Shown: piece by piece, positions 35,235 to 47,325 of the stretch
Position numbering within the stretch: position 1 is the stretch's first letter
Layout of the letters: every line of letters begins with the position of its first letter
NCBI GenBank assembly: GCA_025766275.1
Contig: JAFKAC010000160.1
Span: 1 to 64,000, forward strand
Origin: Lactarius indigo
Lineage: Eukaryota > Basidiomycota > Agaricomycetes > Russulales > Russulaceae
DNA length: 64,000 nucleotides
Direction of reading: 5' to 3'
Position numbers and translations under genes: made by a program
Notes under the pieces: generated by a model
Seen by the model: the letters and a program-made list of their open reading frames with translations, nothing else
Database searches by the model: none
Told to the model about the DNA's origin: nothing

Positions 35235-35433
35235 TCACAGCCCCGGTTCACCAGGGGAGGATCCTCTCTCGTCAAGCGCGTATTCTACAGCAGTGGCTGG
35301 TCATGACGGCGGATTAAAGAACGTAGAACCTTTCGCAATAGAAGGGCGTACCTCTTTTCTCTGCTGGTATGGATGACGCCGCGGCAGTAGCCAAAAGCGC
35401 AATGAAGATGACGTGTAAACTGATCAAGTGCAT
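35235..35433 (-). CDS. P2: small secreted peptide precursor with KR site, 43 residues
   Basis: complement(join(35235..35284,35352..35433)), 132 nt, intron 67 nt with GTACG donor and CTGTAG acceptor, phase 1 as in P1. Exon 1 encodes the signal peptide MHLISLHVIFIALLATAAAS followed by SIPAEKR, whose Lys-Arg is a candidate kexin (Kex2) cleavage site. The remainder, EYALDERGSSPGEPGL, would be the mature peptide. The gene lies 1.1 kb from an intact UstYa-like gene. UstYa-type proteins are known to act on kexin-released peptides in dikaritin pathways, but this precursor has only one core and no repeats, so that role is speculative. Confidence 0.6.
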
Positions 35434-36060
35434 ATTATAATATTATGTCGTTGGTGAGACTAGACGAAATTCTCGGTGCCTAGTAAGGGGGGTTGGGTTG
35501 GGCACTAAGGTGGTGCATTTTCGAGCAGACTCGGAGGGCCTTTTATGGAGACCATGCTGATAATAAGTTAGGAACCACGCATTACGGTCTGTCTATTATG
35601 GTATGAGTCGGCGCCAGAAACGGTCTCGGTTGTTCTAGATGATGTGATGCACTCACGTCCGACAGATCAGGTGTTTTCGTCGTTTTTCCATCTCAGGCTG
35701 GTCAAGCGTCCTATGGAGTCACGACAGAGACACTCGGAGCATCGGAGAGACCAGGGGGCAGCGACCATATACAGCTTGGAAGCAGACGCTTAGGGTGCAC
35801 ACCCAGGTAAACTGAATAAGGGTGTGTCCTGGGAGTTTGTCGGTGGGAGACACTTATTTGGCACTGCAATATGCGCTTCTTGACCCACATATAGCCACGC
35901 CACCGTGCCCCGGATAGGAAAGGATCGCATGTCGAACGTGGACCCGTCGTCTCGTTTTCCTAAGCACAACCTATCCAATGGCCACTATAGTCCATTGGTG
36001 ATCGGGCTCAATTAGGGTAAGCAACATCTGATCTTCGTTCTCGTTTGATGCCGTGCAGGT
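35330..36060. repeat. Local segmental duplication, copy 2
   Basis: Partner of 32330-33070; carries the intact P2 where copy 1 carries the relic P3. The duplicated tract probably begins near 34800 with GCTTGAA words. Confidence 0.6.
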
Positions 36061-36576
36061 GAGATTTTTCCTATAAATTGGAGTGAGTTTCTGTAGGACG
36101 ATCACGGATCCACAAGTCCTTGTAGAACAAGTTCATGACGTCTCAGCTCAAAAAGAAATTCTCATTTTTATCTTCAGCTACGAGAGTAGAGGTGGGAATG
36201 TTAGCGTTGATTGCAAAAAAAAAAAAAACAGCCTTTGTAAACAACCGGGACAACGCCATTGACACCCACCAAATACAATGGCACCGCGGAACCGATAATT
36301 TCAATCACGCCATAGAACGCCACAATCCAACTCTCCATCCATAACGAAAAGGAGCACCGTATCAGCTCGTTACTAAAACATTGACGGCTTGACAGACGCC
36401 AAGTACAGAAGCGCCGGAATGAAACGAAACGAAACGTCACGTCTATTATCCCGGCGCGTGTTACAAGGTGATGGATTGGTTCCAAAGCAGTGGTGGTACT
36501 ATTGGTGCACCTAAACGCCCCCGGTTTAGTAGCGACACCTATGTCATTCCGCATGAGAGAGGGATCCACCTACCTG
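36061..36576. other. Spacer downstream of UstYa-like gene
   Basis: Holds an A14 run (36215-36228) and a hydrophobic minus-strand open frame (36201-36569) with no family assignment. Confidence 0.4.
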
Positions 36577-37189
36577 TCACTCTGCGACCCATTGAGCATA
36601 CTCTCGTTGGTTCTCTTCAAGTTTTTGATACACGCGCCGCCAGTCTACACATTGATTGGTCTCAGCGCGAACTTCAGCTTCGAGCTCCCGCCCCAGCACG
36701 GGGTCCACCGCGAGGTCCGCGCGGCAGAGCACCATCTGTCGTATATAGTTGAGGCAGTGCCGGCTCAGCTTGTTCTCCTCCTGAGGAAGTGCCTCGATAA
36801 TGTCGCGCCTGATTATGTCTAGACAACGTAGTTGGTGGAACAGGGAGATGCTGAACGGTCGGCGCTGTGGCCCAAGATAGAGTGTTCCGGTGTTCAGGGC
36901 CAGTGCCGCCCATTCGGCGTCGGCGTTGTACCCGGAGAGCTGATAGTGCTTTGTGCCCTCTATGTTCATGCGGATGGGTGGAAGAAAGCCGATGTCCCAG
37001 GTACGAGGGTAGTCTGAGCCGAGGTAAGCTACGTTGGTCCCCGTGTAAGCAGAACAGGTCAAGGGAGAGGGAATAGTGTCCCTTACAGTGACGGGGTGCT
37101 GGGAACCCTGATCGGAGAAGGGCGATACACCCAAGCTTGATGAGTAGGCATAGCGAAACCAGAGAGATGTACTTCGTTCCGGGATACAT
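36577..37189 (-). CDS. UstYa-like (DUF3328) protein, intact
   Basis: complement(join(36577..37081,37131..37189)), 564 nt, 187 residues, 49-nt intron, phase closing GG|G. Exon 1 gives a signal anchor (MYPGTKYISLVSLCLLIKLG). The body shows the UstYa pattern: YLGSDYPRTWDIGFLPPIRM, TKHYQLSGYNADAEWAAL, GPQRRPFSISLFHQLRCLDI, RHCLNYIRQMVLCRADLAVD and QCVDWRRVYQ at the end. UstYa-family proteins are membrane-anchored, copper-dependent oxidases implicated in peptide cyclisation and other secondary-metabolite steps. Here the usual two HxxHC motifs read HQLRC and LSRHC, each lacking one His, as I recall for some agaricomycete relatives; activity is uncertain. Transcribed away from the cassette array. 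Confidence 0.82.
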
Positions 37190-37530
37190 GACGACGCCTG
37201 GTGAGCTGGTCACTCGAGGAATTGGTGGGCGGAGCGATGGATGACGGAATGATGGTAAGAGGAGGCTAACCCTGAAAGAGCCTTTTGGTGCTATGACGAG
37301 GGGTGTTGCGGTTGCCGAATTGAGACTGAGCTTGGGGTACGGAAGGTCCACCTGGTCAGTGGACGGCCTCGTAGACGCCGCGTCGCAGGATCATCATCAA
37401 CGTAGAAGGCGATACACCTTCCTTCTGATGATGGGGTGGGAGCGATGGGTTGAACATCTCCAATCAAACGGGGGTGCATCGAATAAATGCCCACGTACCC
37501 TTCCATTCCCAGCATTCCCAGAAGCTGCCC

Positions 37531-38200
37531 GTGGACGCAATGTATCGAAATACCCCAATAAGGTGCTCATCTCCGCTCTTAGCATTGCGTCTGTAATCTT
37601 CTGACCCACAAATTGTTCGTATTCGTTAAGAATGTCCAATTTGAATCCGACGTCATGAAGAAGAAATACAGCCCGTTGCCGTTGATACCTTGAGACCCGC
37701 CGTAGTAGAGGCTAACCCGCATTAAGACATGTTGGGTGACGATTGGCCGCCGTTTTCCCCCTTGACTCTGGAGCGGGAGGTGGAAATGGTGGTGGAGGAG
37801 AGCGTGCACTACGCGGTAGGCGTTCCTGGGGCGGAGGTGGTACGAAAGAGGATTCAGATTCGATGGCGCGGGATGCATCGGCGCCAACAACCGGACGTTC
37901 GCGGTGTCGCTCTACCACCAAGAGCATTGTCTGCTCTACTTGCACAAGCGACTCACAAACCGTACCAGCAAGCACAGACTCCCGCACCACCAACACTGCC
38001 TGAATTACCTCCGTCAGTAGGCACTGTACTACCCCGACCTTACGCTCGAGCCGGGAGACTTCGCGACGCGCGACTTTGAGGTGGATCGCGTGTGGCGGAC
38101 ACACACGTGTCGCGATTTCAAAACGGCCTGGGACCATAATGTGAAGAACTGGCTAGATTGGTATTATTTTCTGAAGGAAACCCGTCTGTCCACTGAGTCC
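37531..38200 (+). pseudogene. U1: UstYa-like pseudogene
   Basis: Reads the UstYa pattern: GDDWPPFSPLTLEREVEMVV, EESVHYAVGVPGAE, WYERGFRFDGAGCIGANNR, FAVSLYHQEHCLLYLHKRL, HHQHCLNYLRQ, YYPDLTLEPGDFATRDFEVD and THTCRDFKTAW. Both HxxHC motifs are kept. It is broken by a start change (GTGGACGC where U3 has ATGGACGC), a one-base frameshift near 37835 and an in-frame TAG directly after NYLRQ. Few lesions, so decay is recent. Confidence 0.75.
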
Positions 38201-38779
38201 CATTGCTGGTGCATAATCGGGCAACTGCTGATTCGCGGTCCTTTGGTTCACTAGCGACACCTAGCCTCGAGTTTGACTGAACTACCATATCGTATTATCG
38301 TTCAATCTTTACGATTATGCATTCTACCCCTCACCCTTCTTTGAGGTCGTTCTGTGATTGCGGCACTTGACGAACTTTTAAGTCTGTACACCTCGTGTGA
38401 TCGATCCGCCTTCCCGCTCTTGTGAATGTTAATATTGATGTCCAGACCGCAACAGCCTCACCCACCTCTATATAGCATCGAATTCTACCAATCCGTTTTT
38501 GTAACGCCGTTTACCCATTCCGGTACAGCGCGCGGACTCCATGAAGCTCGATTGTGAAAGGTCCAGGCATCGTCTTAAAGTAATTCATGTCCGGTCCCCA
38601 GAACAATGGTATGGCTCGACATGCACCCCTTAACTCTGCACTGGGCGATCCATTTTTATGTTCCCCACTCTATGTTGTTCGTTGTAAAACTGTTCATTAA
38701 TCCCCCCTCCCCCCATGTGGCGCCATAGCCACCAATCCCTGCCCCGGGATGAATCGGAGGATGGGCTTGAGCCCAATGG

Positions 38780-39720
38780 TGCAAAGCGCTGGGACCCAGT
38801 ACGATCCTATTCCATTTGCTTTCCGTACATACGAGACGCACACTCGTCCTGATTGTGCCCTCCCAGTCGTTCTGAAAAATAAGGTCTACACTCTTACCCT
38901 TCGAGTTCGTCATCATCTCGCTTGCACGGGACAGCGTCCTCCTCTCCTTGGGCTACCGCTACGCCGGGTCCGTCTGGTACCCAGTCAGACCTCGCGAAGC
39001 TGGAATCTCCAAGTGTTTGCATCAACTATGACATGTTGTATTGCAACCGAGTCAAAGCGAATCATCAGTCCCCCGATCCAAGGTCTTCCCTGCTCCCCGT
39101 CCGCTCGCGCAAGAGGCCTCCCCCGAACCCGACAGGGTCTACCCGTAGTGGTCAATGTCACTTATGGCGATAACCACCGTCTGCTCGCTGAGCCTGAGAT
39201 GGGGTGATTTTACATCGGCTCACCATTCCCACGGTAGAGTCGTATTAACACGGAAAAGCAGACCCCAACCTATGTCCCGTTCCACCCATTGGACTATGGG
39301 ATGGAGAACTGCAGCTTCGCGCTGCGCATTCCGGAATACCGGTCAGAGGAAATGAAGATCACGCGTCGGATCTATAATGGACGCATGGTCCTCCGTAGTG
39401 GACGCCAAGCCGATTTTGCGAGGGCTCGTACAGGACCCTCGCGCACCGCATTGACAAGGTGGGCTCGTTCACGCCAAGGTATAATACGACAGTGCAGCTT
39501 CCAAGCTCCAGATGCGAGTCGGAGACGCATCACGCGTTCCTGCTGGTCTGTCCTCAAGGCCTGCGCGAGGAGGGTTTCTAGGTATATGATAAGCACAAAG
39601 GAGAGGCCGATTGGTGTAAGCGTTCTCACCGGTACCACCCTCACGATCCCAAGGGCATTACACCAGGGCTCTACTAGGTGCGGCACCAGACGATCTGACG
39701 TTACAGGAGCACGATCAGTT
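38780..39720 (+). pseudogene. A1: copy of unnamed agaricomycete gene family, broken
   Basis: Frames read, in order, DLAKLESPSVCINYDMLY, EPDRVYP, PLDYGMENCSFALRIPEYRS, RIDKVGSFTPRYNTTVQLPS and THHAFLLVCPQG. The pattern (an N-terminal ..YINFD.LY, a central DYGMENCSL.L.IP, a C-terminal ....HAFLL.CP.) is a lineage-specific family without a known function as far as I can recall. Repeated frame changes and stops make this copy non-functional. Confidence 0.55.
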
Positions 39721-40202
39721 CACGGTCCGGTCTGTTTTGTTCCCGCTATTCCGGAGCTACTAGTAGAGCTAAGAGCTAAATTTGAGTACGGTACTATATA
39801 CCAATACTTCAAATTAGCACCCAATTTGGCTTCAGCTCCGAGTTGGGCCGGCCCATCCTTGCACTGGCAACAACCCACATAATTAGCCTCTGTCTTCAGT
39901 CTCACTCAGGCTAGTATCTCTAGTGTCACTGCACTTCGGCGAACTCCATGAGTATTGTCGCCGCATGTACAATACGATAAAAGTTGTTTGGACGAAGCGT
40001 AGACTGAATGCGAGGCTGGTCCAAAGTGGACGATGACAATTTTATCCCACCAACCAAGGATCACCGACCCTTTTCCTCATCAGAGGTCCTCATAAACACC
40101 ATAGACCGAAGGTGCGTATCGGAGTCGCTCGCGTACTCGCGACAAATCGTGTACACAGTCGTGGGATGTCACAAGCCCTGGTTGGTCAGAGTGCAGGGCC
40201 AC

Positions 40203-41060
40203 TCACGAACCGCATTCCAGACGAGTAGGTCGAGAAGTATTCGACTGGGCTCCTCGCACGGCAATGAGGATGACTATGAGCGTTGGATGTAGACCCTTCG
40301 TGAAGTCGGGATTCAGTGCCCTAGAGGATGTGCGTGGGGACCACATGTGTTGTGCCACAGAACTCACTGATGCAAACAATAAGACGCGCCCCATGACGGT
40401 GAAGCCTGGGTCAGGTATCACGCTCAATGCCGAGATCAAGTATAAAACCTGAAATTGCGCAGTAAGCCTTCTGCAATAGACACTTCTGGGAGCTGGACAT
40501 ACCCAAAGGCAGCGATAAATAAAACAAGACTCAATGAGCAGAGCGAAGACCCTCTCAACCCTCAGTTCCAGAGGACGGCCACACGCCAGGTACATATAAT
40601 ATCGCTTAAAATATACTGAACAGCCTTCAGTTGAGACGAGCAGATAGCACGAAAGCATCGTGCAGACGCACCGTCAGGCATGTGATAGTTGCCTCTACAG
40701 CAAAGACGACGTTGACGCGATATGCTGACCACGCATTGATATATGTTGACGATCCCTCTTCAACTGGCAACTGCGGGGACCAGGATTTGTTGAACCCCGA
40801 GAGCAATCTCTAGCACCAGTGCAACAATTCCAAGGGCGAACATGAAAGTGGTGACTTCAAACATGATCATTCTGGGACGACGTGAAACATAGTTTTCCCC
40901 TGAAAGCCATTTACTACTGTGTCTTGATTCGGCACACTGATATTGTCCATGCATAAGAGAGTGAGTGGGCCCGCCGCTGCTACTCAGTGTGGAAGAGAGG
41001 AAAGCCGTTTCTCAACATATAGCCCTTGATCTAACCGGGCTTTTGTGAGTCTCCAGAGAA
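40203..41060 (-). pseudogene. T1: broken copy of the T membrane gene
   Basis: Reads RRPRMIMFEVTTFMFALGIV, then frame changes and a stop before INAWSAYRVNVVFAVEATIT. After AILYVPGVWPSSGTEG it jumps directly to the exon-6 equivalent (VFALLIESCFIYRCLWVCP). Exon 5 and its neighbours (RDKRV to AWKAW) are deleted. The C-terminal exon persists (GLHPTLIVILIAV). Confidence 0.75.
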
Positions 41061-41218
41061 CTAGAGTCAATGTAGTTCATGGCGTCCCGCCGTGCTTTCG
41101 TACACGCTAACACGAGTAAAAAGGTATTACAGGAAGAAACTCAAGCTGGATGCGACCCGCGAATACGGCATAATTCAAAGGACGATGATGACAATTTACT
41201 TACCAAAGGTCACAAAGA

Positions 41219-42631
41219 TTACAGGTTCTTTTCCTCATCAGAGATCATAGATGATTCTCGCTTGTCGGAGTCGTTCGTGCTCTCCCGACAAATCGTGTAC
41301 ACGTATGGTGGCATGTCGCCAGCCCTTGGCGGTGCAAGTGCTGGCATCCTCGTGAACTGCATTCCGGTCGATTGAGTCGAGTAGTATTCGACTGGGCTCT
41401 TCTGCATGGCGACGAGGATGATTATGAGCGTCGGATATAAACCCTGTGCCGAGTCGATATTTGGTGTTCAAGAGAATGTGTATGACGACTCACTGAGACA
41501 AACAATAAGACGTCGTCCATGACAGCGAAGCCCGGCACTGGCATCAAGTTGAGCGCAGAGATCAAGTATACAATCTGAGATAGCGCAGTGAACCCTTCTG
41601 CAAGCATAGACGCTTCTGTGGGTATGACGTACCCAAACGCAGCAGTAAATAAAGCCAGATTCGATGAGCAGAGCAAACACCCTCTCGACCCTCGCAGATC
41701 CACTTGCCCCACCCAAATGTTTCTTGACGGAGACGCGCCGTTGCCTACACCGGCGACAAGGTCAGAGGTGGCCACCGGGGGTCAGACGCGAGACAAACGC
41801 ACCAAGCCTTCCAGGCGATCAACCCGGTGGAGACCAGATTAGTTCCCAGTGTTGGGCCAACCATGATTAAGGGTCCTTGGTCGCTTTGAAAACTACTTTC
41901 GGCGGAGGGGGGTACGGCGTCGAGACCAAGTTCACACCCAGCAGCAGCTGCGAGCGTTATTTCCTGATGAGCACGAAACGATGACTATGGGGGAACCCTT
42001 TTGTGTACCTGTCGTCCCAAGGATGAGGAGCAGAAGTATGGCGATGACGCGTTTGTCTCTGTTCCAGAGGACCACCGCGCGCCAGGCACAGACAATATCA
42101 CTTAGGATATACTGGACGGCACTTGGTTGAGTCAAGCAGATGGCATGGAAGCATCGTGCAGACGCACCATCAGGCGTGTGATAGTTGGCTCTACCAAAGA
42201 GACGACAAATATGCGGTTGTCAGACCACATATTAGTAGGTGTGCGGCCAAATGAGCTGTCGAGGAACCACTGCATTTCCTGAAACCCGAGAGCAGTCCTT
42301 AACACCACTGCGACGATTGCCAAGGCGAACATGAATGTCGTAATTCCGAACATGAACATTCTAGGCCTAGACGAAGTGAGACCTGGCTTGCTCCTGAGGG
42401 AGCCACCTACTATCAGGATGCATCAACCTTCGAGAGGAAAAATGAACCCCACAGGATGAAGACCGAGGTGACGTAGAGCACGATATAGACGCCTGTGATG
42501 CATAGCACAGTGGCTCAGAACCCGGAGTAGCAACAGTGGGTCTCTTGTCCCTCACCATATACGATACCGACAAAAAGGTTGTCGTACACTGTCAATTTGT
42601 ATTGAAGGTAATAAAAGTCGGCATCGGACAT
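41219..42631 (-). CDS. T2: multi-pass membrane protein, intact array copy
   Basis: complement(join(41219..41443,41494..41574,41633..41744,41803..41947,42009..42111,42168..42393,42453..42492,42556..42631)), 1008 nt, 335 residues, all phases close. Segments: MSDADFYYLQYKLTVYDNLF, VGIVYGG, PRMFMFGITTFMFALAIVAV, VCAWRAVVLWNRDKRVIAIL, GPTLGTNLVSTGLIAWKAW, RVFALLIESGFIYCCVW, IVYLISALNLMPVPGFAV and GLYPTLIIILVAMQKSPVEY, with a cytoplasmic tail ending DEEKNL. Exons of 103, 145, 112 and 81 nt match T4, and 103, 112 and 81 match T0 and T3. Intron 2 has a GTGGGG donor, weaker than the GTGAGG of T4. Function unknown. Confidence 0.78.
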
Positions 42632-43238
42632 GATGGCAAAATGGAGTGGCGGAGGGCAGATCAAAGGGTGAGGCCAAGTGTGGGGCAGACAAAGCTCATC
42701 TTCCCCCGCGGGTTATTAAGTAGTAGACACTGGCTGTAGCTGCTGTCAGAGAGGCCGTTGACCATATGTCAATTGTGTTGAGAATCGGAGGGGGCAGTAC
42801 CGTACGAAAGGGGCGATCAGAAGTTGGAAGAATTAAAGCGAACACTCCAACACGCTCAAAGAACTGTGAGACATCACATGGACCGTACATGCCCCATCTG
42901 ACCACGTTTATGTTGCCTGGAAACTCCTTAATAACTCTGCGCAGTAAATTAGATAATTTCAGAGAGACAGCGTGCGATGACTGGTTGCAGACAGCAGTAG
43001 AATCGGAGAGAAGCGCTCGACTAGTGCCGTTCTTTTTTATTATTACGAAATAGGCTGATAAGGCCGATCGCCACCAGCCGCCCGAACGTACAAACTATAT
43101 AGACCGGTGACCGGTCCCTCTACTGGGTGCCGGCTTTGCCAGGACCTCTATATCGCTTAACGACCTCAAAAAATCTCATTCTGCCACTGATTACGAGCCT
43201 GCAATAGTGGCATCATATACTCTTGATTCGGTACACTG

Positions 43239-43620
43239 GTGCAGTTCGTTATTGGGCGCGGCCGGTGCACGTCAAGAGCTTCGTTCGCGGTGTCGCTCTA
43301 CCACCAAGAGCATTTGAATTGTCTGCTCTACCTGTACAGGCAGCTCACAAACTACGCCAGCAATCCCCGATTCTTGCACTACCAACACTCTCTGAATTAC
43401 TTCTGTCACCAGGCACTGTGCTATCCCGACCTCACGCTCGAGCTGGGGGGGCTTTACGACGCGCGAATCTTCTGAGGTGGATCGCGTTAGTGGTTATATT
43501 GACATTATTACCTGAAGGAGACCTGGCTGTTCGGTGAGTCCATTTGCAGTCACATAATTGGGTCTGAATCATAGTCCTGTATTCCCTAGTGCCGCCCAGC
43601 CTCAAGTTTGATACCATCAC
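43239..43620 (+). pseudogene. U2: UstYa-like fragment
   Basis: Reads FAVSLYHQEHLNCLLYLYRQ, HYQHSLNYF and CYPDLTLELGGLYDARIF. A six-base insertion splits the first HxxHC (HQEH-LN-C), the second has lost Cys (HYQHS), and the N-terminal exons are absent. Confidence 0.7.
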
Positions 43621-44189
43621 ATCGCGTTATCGTCCAATCCTACAATTAGGCGCTATTCCCTTGATTCGTCTTTGAGATCGTTCCATGACAGCGGCGTTTA
43701 GCGAAGGCCTATGTTTGTACAGCCTGCGTGATTGATTCCTAGCGGATCTATCATATTGACTCATGTCTCCATGCTGTCCGATTTGGGTGGACCCCCACCA
43801 TATTCACTGAATACATCGCCTTCCCGTCGACGCGAATGTTAATACAGTAACGCTAAATGTTGGTTTCCAGACCCTAACAGACAGTACCAAAGTCTACCAA
43901 TCCGTCTCCGTAATGCCGGTTATCTATGTCTTCCATTCCAGTACAGCGCGCAGACTTCACACAAAGCTTCTCAAACGCGGAAGCTGGAAGGTTTCATGGT
44001 AACTCATGGCGGATCTCCCAGGACATCGGTGTGGCTCGGCATACACCCAGTAACTCCGCGTGGATCTGGTGACCTCGGGCAACCCGTTTTTGTGCTCTTT
44101 CCTATATACTGTTCGTTTCAAAACTGTTCACACATCGCCCCCCTCTCCCCAAATGGCGCAGTAGCTACCAACCCCTATCCCGGAATAAG

Positions 44190-45110
44190 TCTGAGGACGA
44201 CCTCAATGATGCAAAGCGCTGGGATCCCTATACCATTCTATTCCATTCGCTTTCTACACATGTGGGACACACTTTTGAACCCTCACAGTCGTCTTAAGAA
44301 ATGGGACCAAACGCAGGTTCTTACGCTTCGGATTCGGCATCATCATTTCTTACACGGTTATGGACGACCTTGGGCTACCACTACGCCCGGTCTGTTATGT
44401 ATGCTCGATCTTGCAAAGCTGGATACCCCGAGCACTTACACAAATTTTGGCCTATTGTATCTCCACGGAACCAGAACGAATCCTCTTTCCCCCTGATCCA
44501 ACGTGCGCTCGCGCAATTGTCCGCTGCAGAACCCGACAGGGTCTATCTGCAGTTGCCAGTGTCGTTTATGAAGCTCATAGCAACGTCACAGACAATAATC
44601 ATCGTCTGCTCGTTGGGCTCGAGATGGGGTGATTTTACCACTCTCATCATCCTTGCGACAGAGTCGTATTGACACGAAAAAGCAGATCTCGACCTTTCTC
44701 CTGTTCTACACCTTGGACTACGGGATGGAGAACTGCAGCCTTGCACCGCGCATTCGAAATACCGGTCAGAGGAAATGAAGATCATACGCGTCGGATCTAC
44801 AATCGACGTGTAGTCCCTCGTGGTGGGCGCAAATGGTCGACTTTGCGGGGACTCGTACAGGGCCATCGCACGCCCATTGACAGGTCGGCTCGTTCACGTC
44901 GAGGTACAATGCGGTGGAGCTTCTTCCGAGCTTTAGATGAGAGTCGGTATCACGTGTTCCTACTGGCCTGTCCTCATGGTCAAGGAGGATTACTGGGTGG
45001 ACGTGATGGGCACAAAGGAGAAACTGATTGGTGTGTGGACGATCTCACCGTCATCAACCATGTTCGGCCTCACGGGTGTTACACCAGGACTCTACTTGGT
45101 GACGTTACAG
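44190..45110 (+). pseudogene. A2: copy of the unnamed A family, broken
   Basis: Reads DLAKLDTPSTYTNFGLLYLH, EPDRVYLQLPVSFM, LDYGMENCSLAPRI and HVFLLACPHG in different frames. Frameshifts after NCSLAPRI and stops after the first block disable it. Confidence 0.55.
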
Positions 45111-45122
45111 GACAAGCTGCCC

Positions 45123-45760
45123 ATGGACGCAATGTATCGAAAATGCGCCAATAACGTGCTTGTCGCCGTTCTCAGCGTCCCATCTATAGTCTTGACCCAC
45201 ACACTGTTCTCATTCGCTAAGAATGTCCAATTTGGAACCGACGTCATTGAAGAAGGAATACAGTCAGTTGCCGTCGATACCCTCAGATCCACCATGGCCC
45301 GCTAACACGCGTTAAGGCTTGTTAGGTGACGATTGGCCACTATTTTCCCCCTTGACTCTGGAGCGGGAGGTGGTAATGGTGGTAAAGCGTGCACTACGCG
45401 GCAGGCGTTCCCGTGGCAGAAGACGAATGGTAGTACGAAAGGGGATCCGGTTTCGACGGCGCGGGACGCATCGACGCCGACAACCGGACCAAGAGCACTG
45501 TCTACTCTGCTCTACTTGCACCAGTAGTTCACGAACCGTACCAGGAAGCGCCGACTCCCGCACCACCAACATTGCCTGAATTACCTCCGTCAGCAGACAC
45601 TGCTGCCTTGACCTCACGCTCTAGCTAGGAGACTTCGCGACGCACGACTTTGAGGTGGACCGCGTCGGGCAGACACATTTATTGTGAATTCGAAACGGCT
45701 TAGGACCACAATGCGAGGAACCGGCTAGATTGGTATTATTTCTGAAGGAAACCCATCTGT
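45123..45760 (+). pseudogene. U3: UstYa-like pseudogene
   Basis: Starts with an intact N-terminal exon: MDAMYRKCANNVLVAVLSVP (signal anchor), then SIVLTHTLFSFAKNVQFGTD. GDDWPLFSPLTLEREVVMVV follows in another frame. Aligned with U1, a 22-base deletion removes FAVSLYH and the first histidine of HxxHC at about 45487. HHQHCLNYLRQQ remains. Confidence 0.7.
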
Positions 45761-46339
45761 CCAGTAAGTCCCATTGCCGACACATAATCGGACAACCTCT
45801 GAATCACGGTCCTTTGTTTCACTAGCGACACCCGGCATCGAGTTTGACTGAACTATCCTATCGTGTTATCGTTCAATCTGTACAATTATGCGTTCTTCCC
45901 CTCGTCCTTCTTTGGGTCTCTCCGTGACTGCGGCATTTGACGAAGTTCCAAGTTTTACAGTTCGTGTGAACAATTACTAACTGAGCTTTCGTGATATGAC
46001 TGCAAGCTGTCCAATTTGGGTGGTTGCATCACCACATCTACCGACTACATCGCCTTCCTGCTAATGCGAATGTTAATGTGTCGATGTCCCGATCCCACCT
46101 GCCAACAGTGTCGGAACACCTACCAATCCGTATTAATGACTCTCTATATTTCCCATTCGGGCACAGCGCGCCGATTCCACAAAGTCTCATTTGTGGAAGC
46201 CGGAAACTCCATGCACCAGGACTTTTGAAGCAACTCATAGCGGACCTCTCAGAACGATGATATGATTCGATCGCTCTCTAACTCCGCACTGGTCTAGTAA
46301 CCTCGGCCAACCTATTTTGATGCTTCCCTGTGTATTTCA

Positions 46340-47325
46340 GAATGCAGATTGCTGGGACCCCAATGCGATTTTATTCTGTTCGCTTTCTACTCGTATGGCA
46401 CGTGCTCCCATCCTGATTGTACCCGTCTAATCGTCCTAAGAAATGGGACCAAAATACTCTTACGCTTCGGTTTTGCCATCATCGCGGCTTGTACACCCCC
46501 CTTCTTCTCTGCTTGGCTATCGCTATTCCCGGTCTGTCCGGAACCCTGCCGACCTCTCAAAGCTGGAAACCACGAGCGCTTACATCAATTTTAACCTTTC
46601 TACCGCAAAAGAACCAAGACAAATTCTAGGTTCCCTTCAACCCAAGGTCTGCCCAGGCGTGTGCTCACACGAGCGTCCACCGCAAAACTCGACAAGGAAT
46701 ATCCGCAGTAGCCAGTGTAGCTTATGGTACAATGATCGTCTTCAGTGGTCGAGCCGAGGCGGGGATTTACCTCTGTTCTCATCATCCCACCCCTAGCGAA
46801 AGAGTCACGTTAACAAGTAAGAGCAGATTTCAACCTTGGTTCAGTGAGCGCGTTGGATTAGAGGGCCGAGAACTGCGGCTTCCGCCGCGCATTCCTGAAT
46901 ACGGGTCTGAGGAAATGGAGATCTCGTTGTTGGATCTACGATTGATCTGTGTCCCTCGTGGTGGACGTCAAGGTCGGCTCGCGGAGACTCTCGTACGAGC
47001 CATCCGGTGCCGCATCGACAAGGTCGGTCCATTCACGCCAAGGTACGATACGATGGAGCAGCTTCCGAGCTCTGCACGCAAGTCGGGGATGTATCACGCG
47101 TTTCTACTGGCCAGTCCGCAAGCCGCGCACAAGGAGGACTGCTGGGTGGATCTGAAGAGGGTAAAAGGAAAGCCGAATGGTGCGTGGATTATCTCACCCT
47201 TATCAACCATATGTGGTCTCGTGGGTATTAGACCAGGACTCTACTTCAGCACCAGACAATCTGATATTCTAACATCAACTCGTAATTCCGAAGTTGAAAA
47301 GCCAAATTTGGGTACAGAACTCTAA
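46340..47325 (+). pseudogene. A3: copy of the unnamed A family, least damaged
   Basis: The C-terminal part is open for 197 codons (46732-47325) and reads PPRIPEYGSEEMEISLLDLR, RIDKVGPFTPRYDTMEQLPS, YHAFLLASPQAAHKEDCWVD and ISPLSTICGLVGIRPGLYFS. Upstream, ADLSKLETTSAYINFNL lies in a different frame, and the central NCS motif region is degraded (RELRLPPRIP). It may still give a truncated product; called pseudogene because the N-terminal half cannot be joined. Confidence 0.5.
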
